This document shows, piece by piece, positions 16,508 through 24,710 of a stretch of 27,824 nucleotides of DNA. Position numbers and translations under genes: made by a program. The stretch lies in assembly GCA_900540185.1 (NCBI GenBank), contig UQFH01000013.1, forward strand, positions 1 through 27,824. Direction: 5' to 3'. The notes beneath the pieces are model-generated. The model worked only from the letters and a program-made list of their open reading frames with translations. It did not search any database and was not told the origin of the DNA. Origin of the DNA: an uncultured Eubacteriales bacterium (GTDB taxonomy: Bacteria; Bacillota; Clostridia; Tissierellales; Peptoniphilaceae). Numbering within the stretch: position 1 is the stretch's first letter; each line of letters starts with the position of its first letter.

Positions 16508-18340
16508 ATGATAGATAGAATTTATTTTTTTGGAAATAAATGTGTAAATATAAAAGATATAGATATAATAAACGAAAGGTCTGTTCTGTACACGCCTCAC
16601 GAAGGTGGCAAAATAAAGCTCAAGGACGCTTCTACTTTAGTTGGAAAAGAGATTTTGAAATTATTTGAATTTTATGATATAGTATATTTGGATGTGAGAT
16701 TTCTTAATACGACTGATTTTGGAATGGGATTTCTTTCGGAGTTCGGGTTCAAGTTTTTTGACAAGAACGACAATGAACTGAAACCGCTTGGATTAAATGT
16801 CTACTACATAGACAGGTTAGAGGTTCCGGAAATTTTAAGCGACAGAAACAAGAAGATTCGGTTGATTTTGGACAGACCTTTAAACAATCCGTACAAGGGT
16901 AGAAAATGTTCGAGAATAAGCACCGGAGCTTTGGAATATGAGCTTATGAAAAGGAGTTTTCTGAATTTGCAAAATAGGCTGAAAAACTCAGGACTCAATG
17001 TGAGGGCGGATTTGGAAGCGGCTGATGCCGGTGGATTTTCCACGATAATTTCAACACTTCTCGGTACAGGGGAAATAGAATATTTTACGATACTGGATGA
17101 AGTTTTTGAGGAGTTTTACACACAAAATATAAATGTTAATAGAGTTTCTATTGAGGAGGTTTTTGAGAGAATGAGCGAAACACATGATTACAAGGAAAAG
17201 GCACTAAAATTACACGAAGATTATAAGGGCAAAATTAAGGTTGAATCCAAATATCCGTTAACCAAAAAAGATGATTTGGCACTTTTATACACACCTGGTG
17301 TTGCTGAACCATGCAAAAAGATTGCGGAAAACAAAGAAGATGTATACAAATACACCGCAAAGGGTAATCTCGTAGCTGTTGTTACAGACGGCTCAGCGGT
17401 TTTGGGTCTTGGTAATATCGGCGCAGAAGCCGGCATGCCTGTTATGGAAGGAAAATCAATTTTGTTCAAACATTTTGGAAATGTAGATGCTTTTCCTATT
17501 TTGGTGGATTCGCAAGACACCGAAAAAATCATTGAAACAGTTAAAATGATTGCACCTACATTTGGAGGCATAAATCTTGAAGACATTGCTGCTCCGAGAT
17601 GTTTTGAAATTGAAAGAAGACTCGTTGAAGAACTCGACATCCCTGTTTTCCACGATGACCAACACGGAACTGCTATCGTTGTTACCGCCGGTGTTATAAA
17701 TGCACTTAAAGTTGTAGGCAAAAAAGCTGAAGATGTAAAAGTTGTCATAAACGGATGCGGTGCAGCAGGTGTTGCGATTCTTAAAATGATGAGAGATTTG
17801 GGTGTTAAACACATTTTGATTCTCGACTCAAAGGGAATTGTTTACAGAGGAAACGAAAGAAACAACTGGCTTAAAAACGAAGTTGCTGAAATTACAAATG
17901 AAAACAACGAAAAAGGAACTCTTGCAGATGCAATGAAAGGGGCAGATATATTTATCGGAGTAAGCGTTGCAGGTGCTGTTACAAAGGAAATGGTAAAGAG
18001 CATGAACAAGGATGCAATCATTTTCGCAATGGCAAACCCAGTTCCTGAAATTTATCCTGACGAAGCAAAAGAAGCTGGCGCAAAGGTTGTTGGAACCGGT
18101 CGTTCAGATTTCCCTAACCAAATAAATAATGTATTGTGTTTCCCAGGACTCTTTAGAGGAGCTCTCGATGCACGTGCAAAGAAAATCACTCCTGAAATGA
18201 ATATGGCAGCTGCACACGCAATTGCAGACATTGTCGGAGACGAACTTGACGCTGACCACGTTATTCCGGATCCGATGGATATGACAATTCCTGAAAAAGT
18301 TGCAGAAGCAGTAAAGAAAATTGCAAATGAAAATAAATAG
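16508..18340 (+). CDS. malic enzyme with an unrecognised N-terminal domain
   Basis: 610 residues. Residues 222-610 are a complete bacterial malic enzyme, which oxidatively decarboxylates malate to pyruvate with NAD(P). They include LYTPGVAEPC (catalytic Tyr), the AGMPVMEGKSILFK block (catalytic Lys region), NLEDIAAPRCFEIE (metal-binding acids), FHDDQHGTA, the Rossmann loop NGCGAAGVAI and MANPVPEIYPDEA. Residues 1-221 belong to no family I recognise. This part is continuous in frame, has no transmembrane segment, and its codons look less biased than those of the enzyme. The phosphotransacetylase-like domain of MaeB lies at the C-terminus of that enzyme and is absent here. Start 16508 has AGAGGA upstream; a more distal ATG at 16460 has none. 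GAGGAGG at 17153-17159 lies 11 nt before Met222 (17171), so a short, enzyme-only product is possible. A terminator follows. Confidence 0.92.
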   Translation: MIDRIYFFGNKCVNIKDIDIINERSVLYTPHEGGKIKLKDASTLVGKEILKLFEFYDIVYLDVRFLNTTDFGMGFLSEFGFKFFDKNDNELKPLGLNVYYIDRLEVPEILSDRNKKIRLILDRPLNNPYKGRKCSRISTGALEYELMKRSFLNLQNRLKNSGLNVRADLEAADAGGFSTIISTLLGTGEIEYFTILDEVFEEFYTQNINVNRVSIEEVFERMSETHDYKEKALKLHEDYKGKIKVESKYPLTKKDDLALLYTPGVAEPCKKIAENKEDVYKYTAKGNLVAVVTDGSAVLGLGNIGAEAGMPVMEGKSILFKHFGNVDAFPILVDSQDTEKIIETVKMIAPTFGGINLEDIAAPRCFEIERRLVEELDIPVFHDDQHGTAIVVTAGVINALKVVGKKAEDVKVVINGCGAAGVAILKMMRDLGVKHILILDSKGIVYRGNERNNWLKNEVAEITNENNEKGTLADAMKGADIFIGVSVAGAVTKEMVKSMNKDAIIFAMANPVPEIYPDEAKEAGAKVVGTGRSDFPNQINNVLCFPGLFRGALDARAKKITPEMNMAAAHAIADIVGDELDADHVIPDPMDMTIPEKVAEAVKKIANENK

Positions 18341-18372
18341 AATATAAATGGTGTAATTAATACACTGACATG

Positions 18373-18411
18373 AAAACTCTTATTGGGATAGACTCCGATA
18401 GGAGTTTTTTT
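18373..18411 (+). terminator. malic enzyme gene terminator
   Basis: AAAACTCTTA pairs over 10 bp (one G-T) with TAGGAGTTTT. A partial inner stem lies in the loop, and a T run ends at 18411. Confidence 0.85.
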
Positions 18412-18432
18412 AGTGGATATTAATTTTAACGT

Positions 18433-18461
18433 TTGGATTTCATCATTAAATAATGTATAAT
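18433..18461 (+). promoter_or_regulatory. promoter of the ABC exporter operon
   Basis: -35 TTGGAT (18433-18438), a 17-nt spacer and -10 TATAAT (18456-18461). The leader is about 150 nt and contains small dyads (GCATT/AATGC at 18484-18500, GATAA/TTATC at 18521-18540). Confidence 0.7.
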
Positions 18462-18618
18462 TAAAGTAGATTAAAAGTGATATGCATTGAAAATTAATGC
18501 TACATAAATGACCTAAGCGGGATAATTCCTTGATCTTATCATTAAAAAGCTAAATAATATTAATGTTTCTATTAGATGAATCAGAATTTTGTTATACAGT
18601 TTATTATTGGAGAAAGTT

Positions 18619-19503
18619 ATGAATTATGTTGAATTAAAAAATGTTTCGAAGATTTATAAAGGTGGAGATGGAGTAAGAGATATCAGTTTTTCGATATCTA
18701 AAGGCAAGATTGCCGGACTTATCGGGCCGAACGGTGCAGGGAAAAGCACAATAATTAAGATGATTGCCGGAATTTTATTGCCCGACAGCGGGGAAATAAA
18801 TGTTATGGGATTTAATCCGGGAAAAGATATAAAAACGCTCTCTAAAAAATATGGAATAATGTTTGGAAATCGTTCCTCACTTTGGTACAATCTTGCCGCA
18901 AAGGAATCTCTTTTGTTGATGAAAGATATTTATAATATTTCGGATGAAGATTATGAGAAAACTATAAACAAATATGCAAAAATTATAGATGCAACAAATC
19001 TTGTCGACAAAAAGGTGAGAAATATGAGTTTGGGCGAAAGGATAAAAATTGAGATTTTGGTAAGTCTTATAAATGAGCCGGAACTTTTGATTTACGATGA
19101 GCCGACTTTGGGACTCGACATAACTTCGAAACTTGCATTCAGAAAAATTCTAAACGATATTAGAGCTGAAGGGAAGACTATTCTAATCACGACACATGAT
19201 TTGGTCGATGTTGAAAAGTTGTGTGACAACATTATTTTGATTAACAAAGGGCGGAAGCTTCTCGATATAACGCATGAAGATTTTAGAAAAATGCAGGATG
19301 AAAATTTGGTTTTAATTTCAAAAGTGGATTTAAAAATTGATAAAAGATTTTTTGTGGAAGAAAATCATGGAGAGTATAAATATATTATTCCTGAGAAAGA
19401 AGCTATAATGATTAAAAGTCATAGTTTGGACAAATTGCCGCCGAATGAATTTTATTTTAGAAGTCCGAATCTTGAGGAGCTGTTGTATGTATTTTATAAG
19501 TAA
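18619..19503 (+). CDS. ABC transporter ATP-binding protein (ABC-2 exporter)
   Basis: 294 residues. Walker A is GPNGAGKS at 36-43, the signature is MSLGERIKIE, Walker B is LLIYDEPTLGLD, and the switch histidine is in TTHDL. A ~70-residue C-terminal region follows the nucleotide-binding domain, as in the COG4586 group. It powers export with the two permeases encoded next. A TTG at 18589 extends the frame by ten codons, but GGAG seven bases before ATG 18619 supports the later start. The first permease gene overlaps its 3' end by 17 bp, so translation is coupled. COG4586/4587/3694 trios include a cyanobacterial system linked to methyl viologen tolerance. The substrate here is unknown. Confidence 0.93.
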   Translation: MNYVELKNVSKIYKGGDGVRDISFSISKGKIAGLIGPNGAGKSTIIKMIAGILLPDSGEINVMGFNPGKDIKTLSKKYGIMFGNRSSLWYNLAAKESLLLMKDIYNISDEDYEKTINKYAKIIDATNLVDKKVRNMSLGERIKIEILVSLINEPELLIYDEPTLGLDITSKLAFRKILNDIRAEGKTILITTHDLVDVEKLCDNIILINKGRKLLDITHEDFRKMQDENLVLISKVDLKIDKRFFVEENHGEYKYIIPEKEAIMIKSHSLDKLPPNEFYFRSPNLEELLYVFYK

Positions 19504-20278
19504 AAATTTTAAATTGCTCAAAAGATATTTGACACTCTATACAAAAAACAAGTTGGAATTTAAGTTTGAATCATTTTCTACAGTTTTTGGAGTGCTCATA
19601 ACCATTTTTAATAATTTTATATTTTGGATAGCTTTGAAAAACGTTGGAGTGAAATTTCAAAATTGGGATTATAATAAAATATTATTGCTGATCGGTTTTA
19701 ATTTTTTATTCATCTCAATAAACTCAATATTTTTCGGATTTCGCGATTTGGAGTATAAGATAATAAGTGGTGAATTTGATATGTTTATGGTGCGCGGGCA
19801 AAATCCTTTAAAGTTGGTTTTGCTTGAGAGAATGAATTTTTTGTATATTTTTTTGAATTTAATATTTTTTATTGTTTGCCTATTTATATCACAAAATGGT
19901 TTTAAATTTGAGATTATAAATGTTCTCCTTGCGGTAATTGTGTCAATATTTGCAAGTTTAAACTTCAGCTTGCTTTACGGCATGTTCAGCTTGCTTGCGT
20001 TTTATTTCGGCAAAATATTTTATGTACGGGAATTGTTTTTTTCAATTAAGGATTCAAAAAATTATCCTATGGACATCTTTCCGAAAGTTATCTATAATCT
20101 TTTTGTTTACACGATACCGATAACTCTTATTAGTACAGTTCCAACGAAAATTGCGTTCGGTGAAAATCGTGCCGGCAAGTATATCTTGATATCAATAGTC
20201 GGATTTATATTACTTTGTACTATTTTTAAATTACTCTCAAAGAAAGCACTGAAACACTATGTTTCGACGGGAAATTAA
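19487..20278 (+). CDS. ABC-2 type permease, first subunit
   Basis: 263 residues with about six hydrophobic membrane segments (for example VFGVLITIFNNFIFWIAL, ILLLIGFNFLFISI, FLYIFLNLIFFIVCLFI and a C-terminal YILISIVGFILLCTIF). The charged loop GFRDLEYKIISGEFDMFMVRG between the second and third segments is typical of the DUF990/COG4587-3694 permeases. Start 19487 follows GAGGAG; an upstream ATG at 19445 lies inside the ATPase gene without a ribosome-binding site. The gene overlaps the ATPase gene and is followed after one base by the second permease gene. Confidence 0.9.
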   Translation: MYFISKNFKLLKRYLTLYTKNKLEFKFESFSTVFGVLITIFNNFIFWIALKNVGVKFQNWDYNKILLLIGFNFLFISINSIFFGFRDLEYKIISGEFDMFMVRGQNPLKLVLLERMNFLYIFLNLIFFIVCLFISQNGFKFEIINVLLAVIVSIFASLNFSLLYGMFSLLAFYFGKIFYVRELFFSIKDSKNYPMDIFPKVIYNLFVYTIPITLISTVPTKIAFGENRAGKYILISIVGFILLCTIFKLLSKKALKHYVSTGN

Positions 20279-20279
20279 G

Positions 20280-21059
20280 ATGAAAAAATATGTAAGACTT
20301 TTTAAAAACGGAATATTAAACAGCAGTGCATTCAAAATGGACTTTTATTTCGGATTTATAACTATACCGATACAAGTTATCATAAGTTGGTACTTTTGGA
20401 AATATGCAAATCTGGAAAATGTCGGCAGAGGATTTACGCTAAACTCGATTGTACTTTATTTTTTGATAGTAAATATTTTATCGATAATCTATTCACCCGC
20501 AATGTATGTGTGCTACGAAAGCATGGAGCTTATAAACAGCGGAAACATAATAACTTGGATGACAAGACCGATAGACATCAGACTTTTAAAATTATTCGAA
20601 AAGCTTGGTAATTTCTTTGTAATTTCAATTGTTCCAATCGCTCTATATATAGGTTTGGCAATTTTTACAAAGAGTATAACTTTGTATGTGGCGTTTCTCG
20701 GAATTGTATCCACATTTTTCGGATTTACAATTTTATTTTTTGTGCAACTTATAATTGGATTTCTAAGTTTTTGGTTCAATCAGGTGCTCACTTTCAGAGA
20801 TATGATTTTTGACATAATGTGGATGCTCGGCGGAATTGTTTTACCGATTGATTTCTTCCCGGAAATTTTAAGAAATATTTCACTTTGGTCACCGCTTTCG
20901 TATTCATATTATATTCCTGCGAAAATTATGGCGGGAATAATGCCGGCAGAAAATATATTAAAATATTTAATCCTACAAATTGTTTGGATTTTAGGACTTT
21001 ATATGCTATCCGGTTTGATTTATAAGAAAGGTAAAAACAAAACGGTGCAGGGAGGATAG
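20280..21059 (+). CDS. ABC-2 type permease, second subunit
   Basis: 259 residues with about six membrane segments, the partner of the preceding permease. The loop YESMELINSGNIITWMTRPI has the same position as the DMFMVRG loop of the first subunit, so the two are paralogues forming a heterodimer (inference). The later segment GGIVLPIDFFPEILRNISLW is typical of ABC-2 permeases. The start is ATG 20280, one base after the upstream stop, with only a weak GGGAAA-like site, suggesting coupled translation. ATG 20259 in the same frame is an alternative. The operon ends at a terminator 48 bp downstream. Confidence 0.88.
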   Translation: MKKYVRLFKNGILNSSAFKMDFYFGFITIPIQVIISWYFWKYANLENVGRGFTLNSIVLYFLIVNILSIIYSPAMYVCYESMELINSGNIITWMTRPIDIRLLKLFEKLGNFFVISIVPIALYIGLAIFTKSITLYVAFLGIVSTFFGFTILFFVQLIIGFLSFWFNQVLTFRDMIFDIMWMLGGIVLPIDFFPEILRNISLWSPLSYSYYIPAKIMAGIMPAENILKYLILQIVWILGLYMLSGLIYKKGKNKTVQGG

Positions 21060-21106
21060 AAATATTAAACGATAAATAGTAGACTTTTAATAAAATTATT
21101 TAAAAA

Positions 21107-21139
21107 ATAGTTATAGGATTTTTCTATAGCTGTTTTTTT
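21107..21139 (+). terminator. ABC exporter operon terminator
   Basis: ATAGTTATAG pairs over 10 bp (two G-T pairs) with CTATAGCTGT around a 7-nt loop, followed by T7. Confidence 0.8.
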
Positions 21140-21208
21140 GTGATTTAAATCTCTGTTAGATACAGGCTTACAGAACTTTTTTGACTAAAAATAGCCGTTT
21201 GTGAACTG

Positions 21209-21237
21209 TTGCAATATACAATATATTGGGGTATAAT
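21209..21237 (+). promoter_or_regulatory. nrdDG promoter
   Basis: -35 TTGCAA (21209-21214), a 17-nt spacer and -10 TATAAT (21232-21237). The spacer is almost entirely occupied by a NrdR-box-like site. Confidence 0.8.
21216..21231 (+). promoter_or_regulatory. NrdR-box-like operator
   Basis: ATACAATATATTGGGG matches the NrdR consensus ACACAATATATTGTGT at 13 of 16 positions, including the whole AATATATTG core. NrdR usually binds two boxes; a convincing second one at about 31 bp was not found. Confidence 0.6.
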
Positions 21238-21260
21238 GTTAATTGAAACGGGATTATACA

Positions 21261-21285
21261 CCAAATGCCTGTGCTTGGTATTTGG
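21261..21285 (+). promoter_or_regulatory. hairpin in the nrdD leader
   Basis: CCAAATGCC pairs with GGTATTTGG over 9 bp (one G-T) around the loop TGTGCTT, 8 bp before the AGAGGAGG ribosome-binding site. It has no T tail, so it is not a terminator. Confidence 0.55.
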
Positions 21286-21306
21286 TTTCAAATAAGAGGA
21301 GGATTT

Positions 21307-23451
21307 ATGGAAGTTATTAAGAGAGATGGAAGGAGAGTTCCATTTGACAAGTCGAAGATTTCAATTGCAATTTTAAAGGCTATGAATTCTTCGTCGGGAA
21401 TTTATGAAGAAGGTCTTGCGGAAAAGATTGCAGATGAGATTGAATCATTTGCAAAGGTAGTTAGTGAACCGATGACGATTCACGGCATTGAAGAACAGGT
21501 GTATTATAAACTCATAACATACGGAAATGTGCAAACTGCAAAGGCTTACGAAAGCTACAGATCCGTTCAGGAGTACAAGAGACAAATAAACACAATTGAT
21601 GAAGATGTTGTTGGAATTTTGAATCGCTCAAACACAAATGTTTTAAACGAAAATTCAAACAAGGATGCGAAGATTGTTTCAACTCAACGCGATTTGATTG
21701 CCGGCGAAGTTTCAAAGGATATCGCAAGAAGAATTTTGATGCCGACGGATATCGTTATGGCGCACGACAGCGGCGCAATTCATTTCCACGATATGGACTA
21801 TATAATGCAGCCGATGTTTAACTGCTGCCTTATAAATCTTGAAGACATGCTTAAAAACGGCACATGTATCAACGGCAAAAAGATTGATTCGCCGAAGAGT
21901 TTCCAAGTTGCTTGCACAGTTACCACGCAAATCATTGCGCAAGTTGCATCAGGACAATACGGCGGTCAATCCATAAACGGTGTCGACAGAATTTTGGCGC
22001 CGTATGTAAGAAAGAGTTTCGACAAGTATTTCAAAGATGCGCTCGACGATCAAAAGAATATTTATAAGATAGAGCCGAACGAAGAAATGGCTCGCGAAGT
22101 TGCTTGGAAACGGACGAAAAAAGAAGTGAGAGACGGCATTCAAACCATGCAATATCAAATAAATACTCTTATGACTACAAACGGTCAAGCTCCTTTTGTA
22201 ACGCTTTTCATGTATTTTAAGCCGGGCTATGAATACGAAAAAGAAGCAGCAATGATTACTGAAGAGATTTTAAAACAAAGACTCGAAGGTATTAAAAATG
22301 AAGCCGATGTTTATGTCACTCCGGCGTTCCCGAAACTTATTTATGTTTTGGATGAGCACAATGTACACAAGGACAGCAAGTATTATTATTTGACTGAGCT
22401 TGCGGCAAAGTGTACAGCAAAGAGAATGTATCCGGATTATATTTCCGCTAAGAAGATGAGGGAAATTTATGACGGCAATGTTTTTGCACCGATGGGATGC
22501 AGAAGTTTTCTCTCGCCTTGGAAAAATGAAAACGGGGACTTTGTATTTGACGGAAGATTTAATATGGGCGTTGTCAGTTTAAATCTACCGCAAATCGGTA
22601 TTATTTCCGGTAGAGATGAAAAGAAATATTTTGAAATATTGGAAAAGAGACTTGAACTTGCAAAGAAAGCACTCATGTTCAGATATGAACTTTTGGAAAA
22701 TATCACGAGTGATGTTTCACCTATTCACTGGCAATACGGTGCAATTGCGCGTTTAAAACCGCATGAAAAGGTGACGAAACTCCTTAAAGGCGGATATGCA
22801 ACAATATCTTTAGGATATATCGGACTTTATGAAGCGTCGATCCTAGTGACCGGAGAAACGCACACAAAGGGCGGGCATGATTTTGCTTTAAAGGTTATTA
22901 GAAGACTCAGAAAAGCGGTTGACGATTGGAAGAAGGAAACAAATATCGGATTTGCTCTCTACGGCACGCCGGCGGAAAGCCTCACAAACAGATTTGCAAA
23001 GATTGACCTTGCAAGATTCGGCTCAATCAAGGATGTCACCGACAAGGGTTATTACACAAACAGCTATCATGTCGACGTCAGAGAAGATATAAATGTTTTT
23101 GACAAGTTTGATTTTGAGAGCGAATTCCAAGATCAATCCACAGGCGGTATGATTTCATATGCTGAAATTCCAAATATGACAAATAATATCGAGGCTGTTC
23201 TTACTATGGTCAAATACATTTATGACCATATAACATATGCTGAATTCAACACAAAGAGCGATTATTGTCACGAATGCGGATTTGACGGTGAAATTGTCGT
23301 TAACGACGACAATGAATGGGAATGTCCGCAATGTCACAACAAGGACAAGTCGAGACTCACCGTTATAAGGCGTACTTGCGGATATCTCGGCGAAAATTTC
23401 TGGAATGAAGGAAGAACAAAAGAAATTAAGTCGAGGGTTCTTCATATATAA
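21307..23451 (+). CDS. nrdD: anaerobic (class III) ribonucleoside-triphosphate reductase
   Basis: 714 residues. It reduces ribonucleoside triphosphates to deoxy forms by glycyl-radical chemistry under anaerobic conditions. Residues 1-95 form an ATP-cone that begins MEVIKRDGRRVPFDKSKI and senses ATP/dATP. The catalytic barrel contains the NCCLINL cysteines and MGCRSFLSPW. The C-terminus carries the zinc site CHECG...CPQCH and the radical loop RTCGYLG, with Gly692 as the radical residue. A frame-open ATG at 21265 lies in the leader hairpin and has no ribosome-binding site; AGAGGAGG supports 21307. nrdG overlaps the stop codon by one base. Transcription is probably repressed by NrdR through the box in the promoter spacer. 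Confidence 0.98.
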   Translation: MEVIKRDGRRVPFDKSKISIAILKAMNSSSGIYEEGLAEKIADEIESFAKVVSEPMTIHGIEEQVYYKLITYGNVQTAKAYESYRSVQEYKRQINTIDEDVVGILNRSNTNVLNENSNKDAKIVSTQRDLIAGEVSKDIARRILMPTDIVMAHDSGAIHFHDMDYIMQPMFNCCLINLEDMLKNGTCINGKKIDSPKSFQVACTVTTQIIAQVASGQYGGQSINGVDRILAPYVRKSFDKYFKDALDDQKNIYKIEPNEEMAREVAWKRTKKEVRDGIQTMQYQINTLMTTNGQAPFVTLFMYFKPGYEYEKEAAMITEEILKQRLEGIKNEADVYVTPAFPKLIYVLDEHNVHKDSKYYYLTELAAKCTAKRMYPDYISAKKMREIYDGNVFAPMGCRSFLSPWKNENGDFVFDGRFNMGVVSLNLPQIGIISGRDEKKYFEILEKRLELAKKALMFRYELLENITSDVSPIHWQYGAIARLKPHEKVTKLLKGGYATISLGYIGLYEASILVTGETHTKGGHDFALKVIRRLRKAVDDWKKETNIGFALYGTPAESLTNRFAKIDLARFGSIKDVTDKGYYTNSYHVDVREDINVFDKFDFESEFQDQSTGGMISYAEIPNMTNNIEAVLTMVKYIYDHITYAEFNTKSDYCHECGFDGEIVVNDDNEWECPQCHNKDKSRLTVIRRTCGYLGENFWNEGRTKEIKSRVLHI

Positions 23452-23942
23452 TGAATTTTGCTCAAATAAGAAAATATGATGTTGCAAACGGCACGGGTAT
23501 TCGAACGGTAATATTCGTGACCGGTTGCACACACAATTGCAGGAATTGTTTCAATAAGGATTACCAGGACTTTAAATACGGCGATGTTTGGACGGACGCT
23601 GAAACCGAAAAGGTGATTAAGTATTTAGAGGACGACAATGTTTCAGGACTTACGCTTCTTGGTGGAGAGCCGATGCAGAATTTGGAATTGATTGACGTTT
23701 TAAAGTCTGTGAGAGCGAGAGTTAATAAATCCGTTTGGGTTTATTCCGGCTACACTTACGAAGAAATTATAGAGAATAAAAAGAGAACGGAGCTCTTGGA
23801 ACTTTGTGATGTACTTGTCGACGGAAGATTTGTAGAGGAGCTCAAAGATTTAAAACTAAAGTTTAGAGGTAGTTCAAACCAAAGGATTATTGATGTTAAA
23901 AAAAGTATGGAACAAGGAAAAGTTGTTTTATTTATGGAATAG
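23451..23942 (+). CDS. nrdG: anaerobic ribonucleotide reductase activating protein (radical SAM)
   Basis: 163 residues. It uses S-adenosylmethionine and a [4Fe-4S] cluster to create the glycyl radical on NrdD. The cluster ligands are Cys26, Cys30 and Cys33 in GCTHNCRNC (CX3CX2C), and the SAM-binding GGEP motif follows in LTLLGGEPMQN. Length is normal for NrdG. Its start codon shares one base with the nrdD stop (TAATG). No close Shine-Dalgarno is visible, so translation is probably coupled to nrdD. A GC-rich terminator lies seven bases after the stop. Confidence 0.97.
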   Translation: MNFAQIRKYDVANGTGIRTVIFVTGCTHNCRNCFNKDYQDFKYGDVWTDAETEKVIKYLEDDNVSGLTLLGGEPMQNLELIDVLKSVRARVNKSVWVYSGYTYEEIIENKKRTELLELCDVLVDGRFVEELKDLKLKFRGSSNQRIIDVKKSMEQGKVVLFME

Positions 23943-23948
23943 TAATTT

Positions 23949-23975
23949 CGACCGATTTATTTGTCGGTCGTTTTT
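23949..23975 (+). terminator. nrdDG terminator
   Basis: CGACCGA and TCGGTCG form a perfect 7-bp stem with an 8-nt loop, followed by T5. Confidence 0.9.
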
Positions 23976-24003
23976 ATTTTGGACAATTAGAATGCACAAA
24001 GTG

Positions 24004-24036
24004 AACGGATGATATATTTATGCTATCGTCCGTTTT
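24004..24036 (+). terminator. second terminator-like hairpin after nrdG
   Basis: AACGGATGA pairs with TCGTCCGTT over 9 bp (one G-T) around a 13-nt loop, with only a short T run behind it. It may back up the preceding terminator. Confidence 0.5.
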
Positions 24037-24086
24037 AAATTTTCGTTTATAAAAAAATTACAATAAATAAAAATTTTTAGAAAAAG

Positions 24087-24116
24087 ATGACAAATGGCTA
24101 CTGTTTGTAGTATAAT
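24087..24116 (+). promoter_or_regulatory. promoter of the 5-FCL operon
   Basis: -35 ATGACA (24087-24092), an 18-nt spacer and -10 TATAAT (24111-24116). Confidence 0.7.
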
Positions 24117-24133
24117 GTAGTTGAGGTGAGCTC

Positions 24134-24700
24134 ATGGATAAAAAAGAGTTAAGAAAAAATATTTTAAAAATGAGAGACTCTATGGACGAAGCTGATAGAT
24201 TCGGTGCTGACGAAAGGGTTCTTTTGAAGCTGCTTGCTTTGAAAGAATATAGAGATGCAAATACTGTATTCACATTCGTAAGCTATAGAAGCGAAGTCGA
24301 TACCAAGCAATTTATATCCGAGTCTTTAAGACGCGGAAAGAGGGTGTTGGTTCCTGTTGTCGACAATGACAAAAAGGAAATGATTCTTTCGGAACTTAAA
24401 AGTGCGGAGGAATTACAAACCTCAGACATGGGAATTTTGGAGCCGTGCGGCGAAAACATAAGACCGGTTGAACCGAAAATCGTAGATATTTGTGTTACAC
24501 CGGGTGCTGTTTTTGACAGAAGAGGTTACAGAATCGGATATGGCGGAGGTTTTTACGACAAAATGATACCTAGATTTAGAAGCAATGCAAAAAAAATAGG
24601 TGTCGGTTATGATTTTCAATTGGTTGATGAAGTTCCGAATGAGGAACATGATCAAAGAATTGATATGCTAATTACAGATAAGGAAATTTATAAATTTTAA
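24134..24700 (+). CDS. 5-formyltetrahydrofolate cyclo-ligase
   Basis: 188 residues. It converts 5-formyltetrahydrofolate to 5,10-methenyltetrahydrofolate at the cost of ATP, returning the folate to the active pool. Family marks are the basic N-terminus KKELRKNILKMRDSM, SYRSEVDT (about 49-56), and the nucleotide-binding block VTPGAVFDRRGYRIGYGGGFYDK with the conserved GYGGGFYD. Start 24134 follows GAGGTG at the right spacing. The next gene starts ten bases after its stop codon, so the two form an operon. Confidence 0.95.
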   Translation: MDKKELRKNILKMRDSMDEADRFGADERVLLKLLALKEYRDANTVFTFVSYRSEVDTKQFISESLRRGKRVLVPVVDNDKKEMILSELKSAEELQTSDMGILEPCGENIRPVEPKIVDICVTPGAVFDRRGYRIGYGGGFYDKMIPRFRSNAKKIGVGYDFQLVDEVPNEEHDQRIDMLITDKEIYKF

Positions 24701-24710
24701 TGGAGGAAAT

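Noticed and set aside
17221..17814. 197-codon minus-strand frame opposite the malic enzyme domain
   Set aside because: It lies antisense to strongly conserved enzyme motifs, has no start signals and no family resemblance.
18469..18618. Riboswitch in the ABC exporter leader
   Set aside because: I compared it mentally with purine, preQ1, guanidine, fluoride, c-di-GMP, SAM and T-box patterns and saw no match; only small dyads remain.
21184..21199. Second NrdR box about 31 bp upstream of the first
   Set aside because: Too few consensus positions match, and the AT core is broken by GCC.
21265..21306. 14-codon N-terminal extension of NrdD
   Set aside because: It lies within the leader hairpin without a ribosome-binding site, and the ATP-cone begins naturally at 21307.
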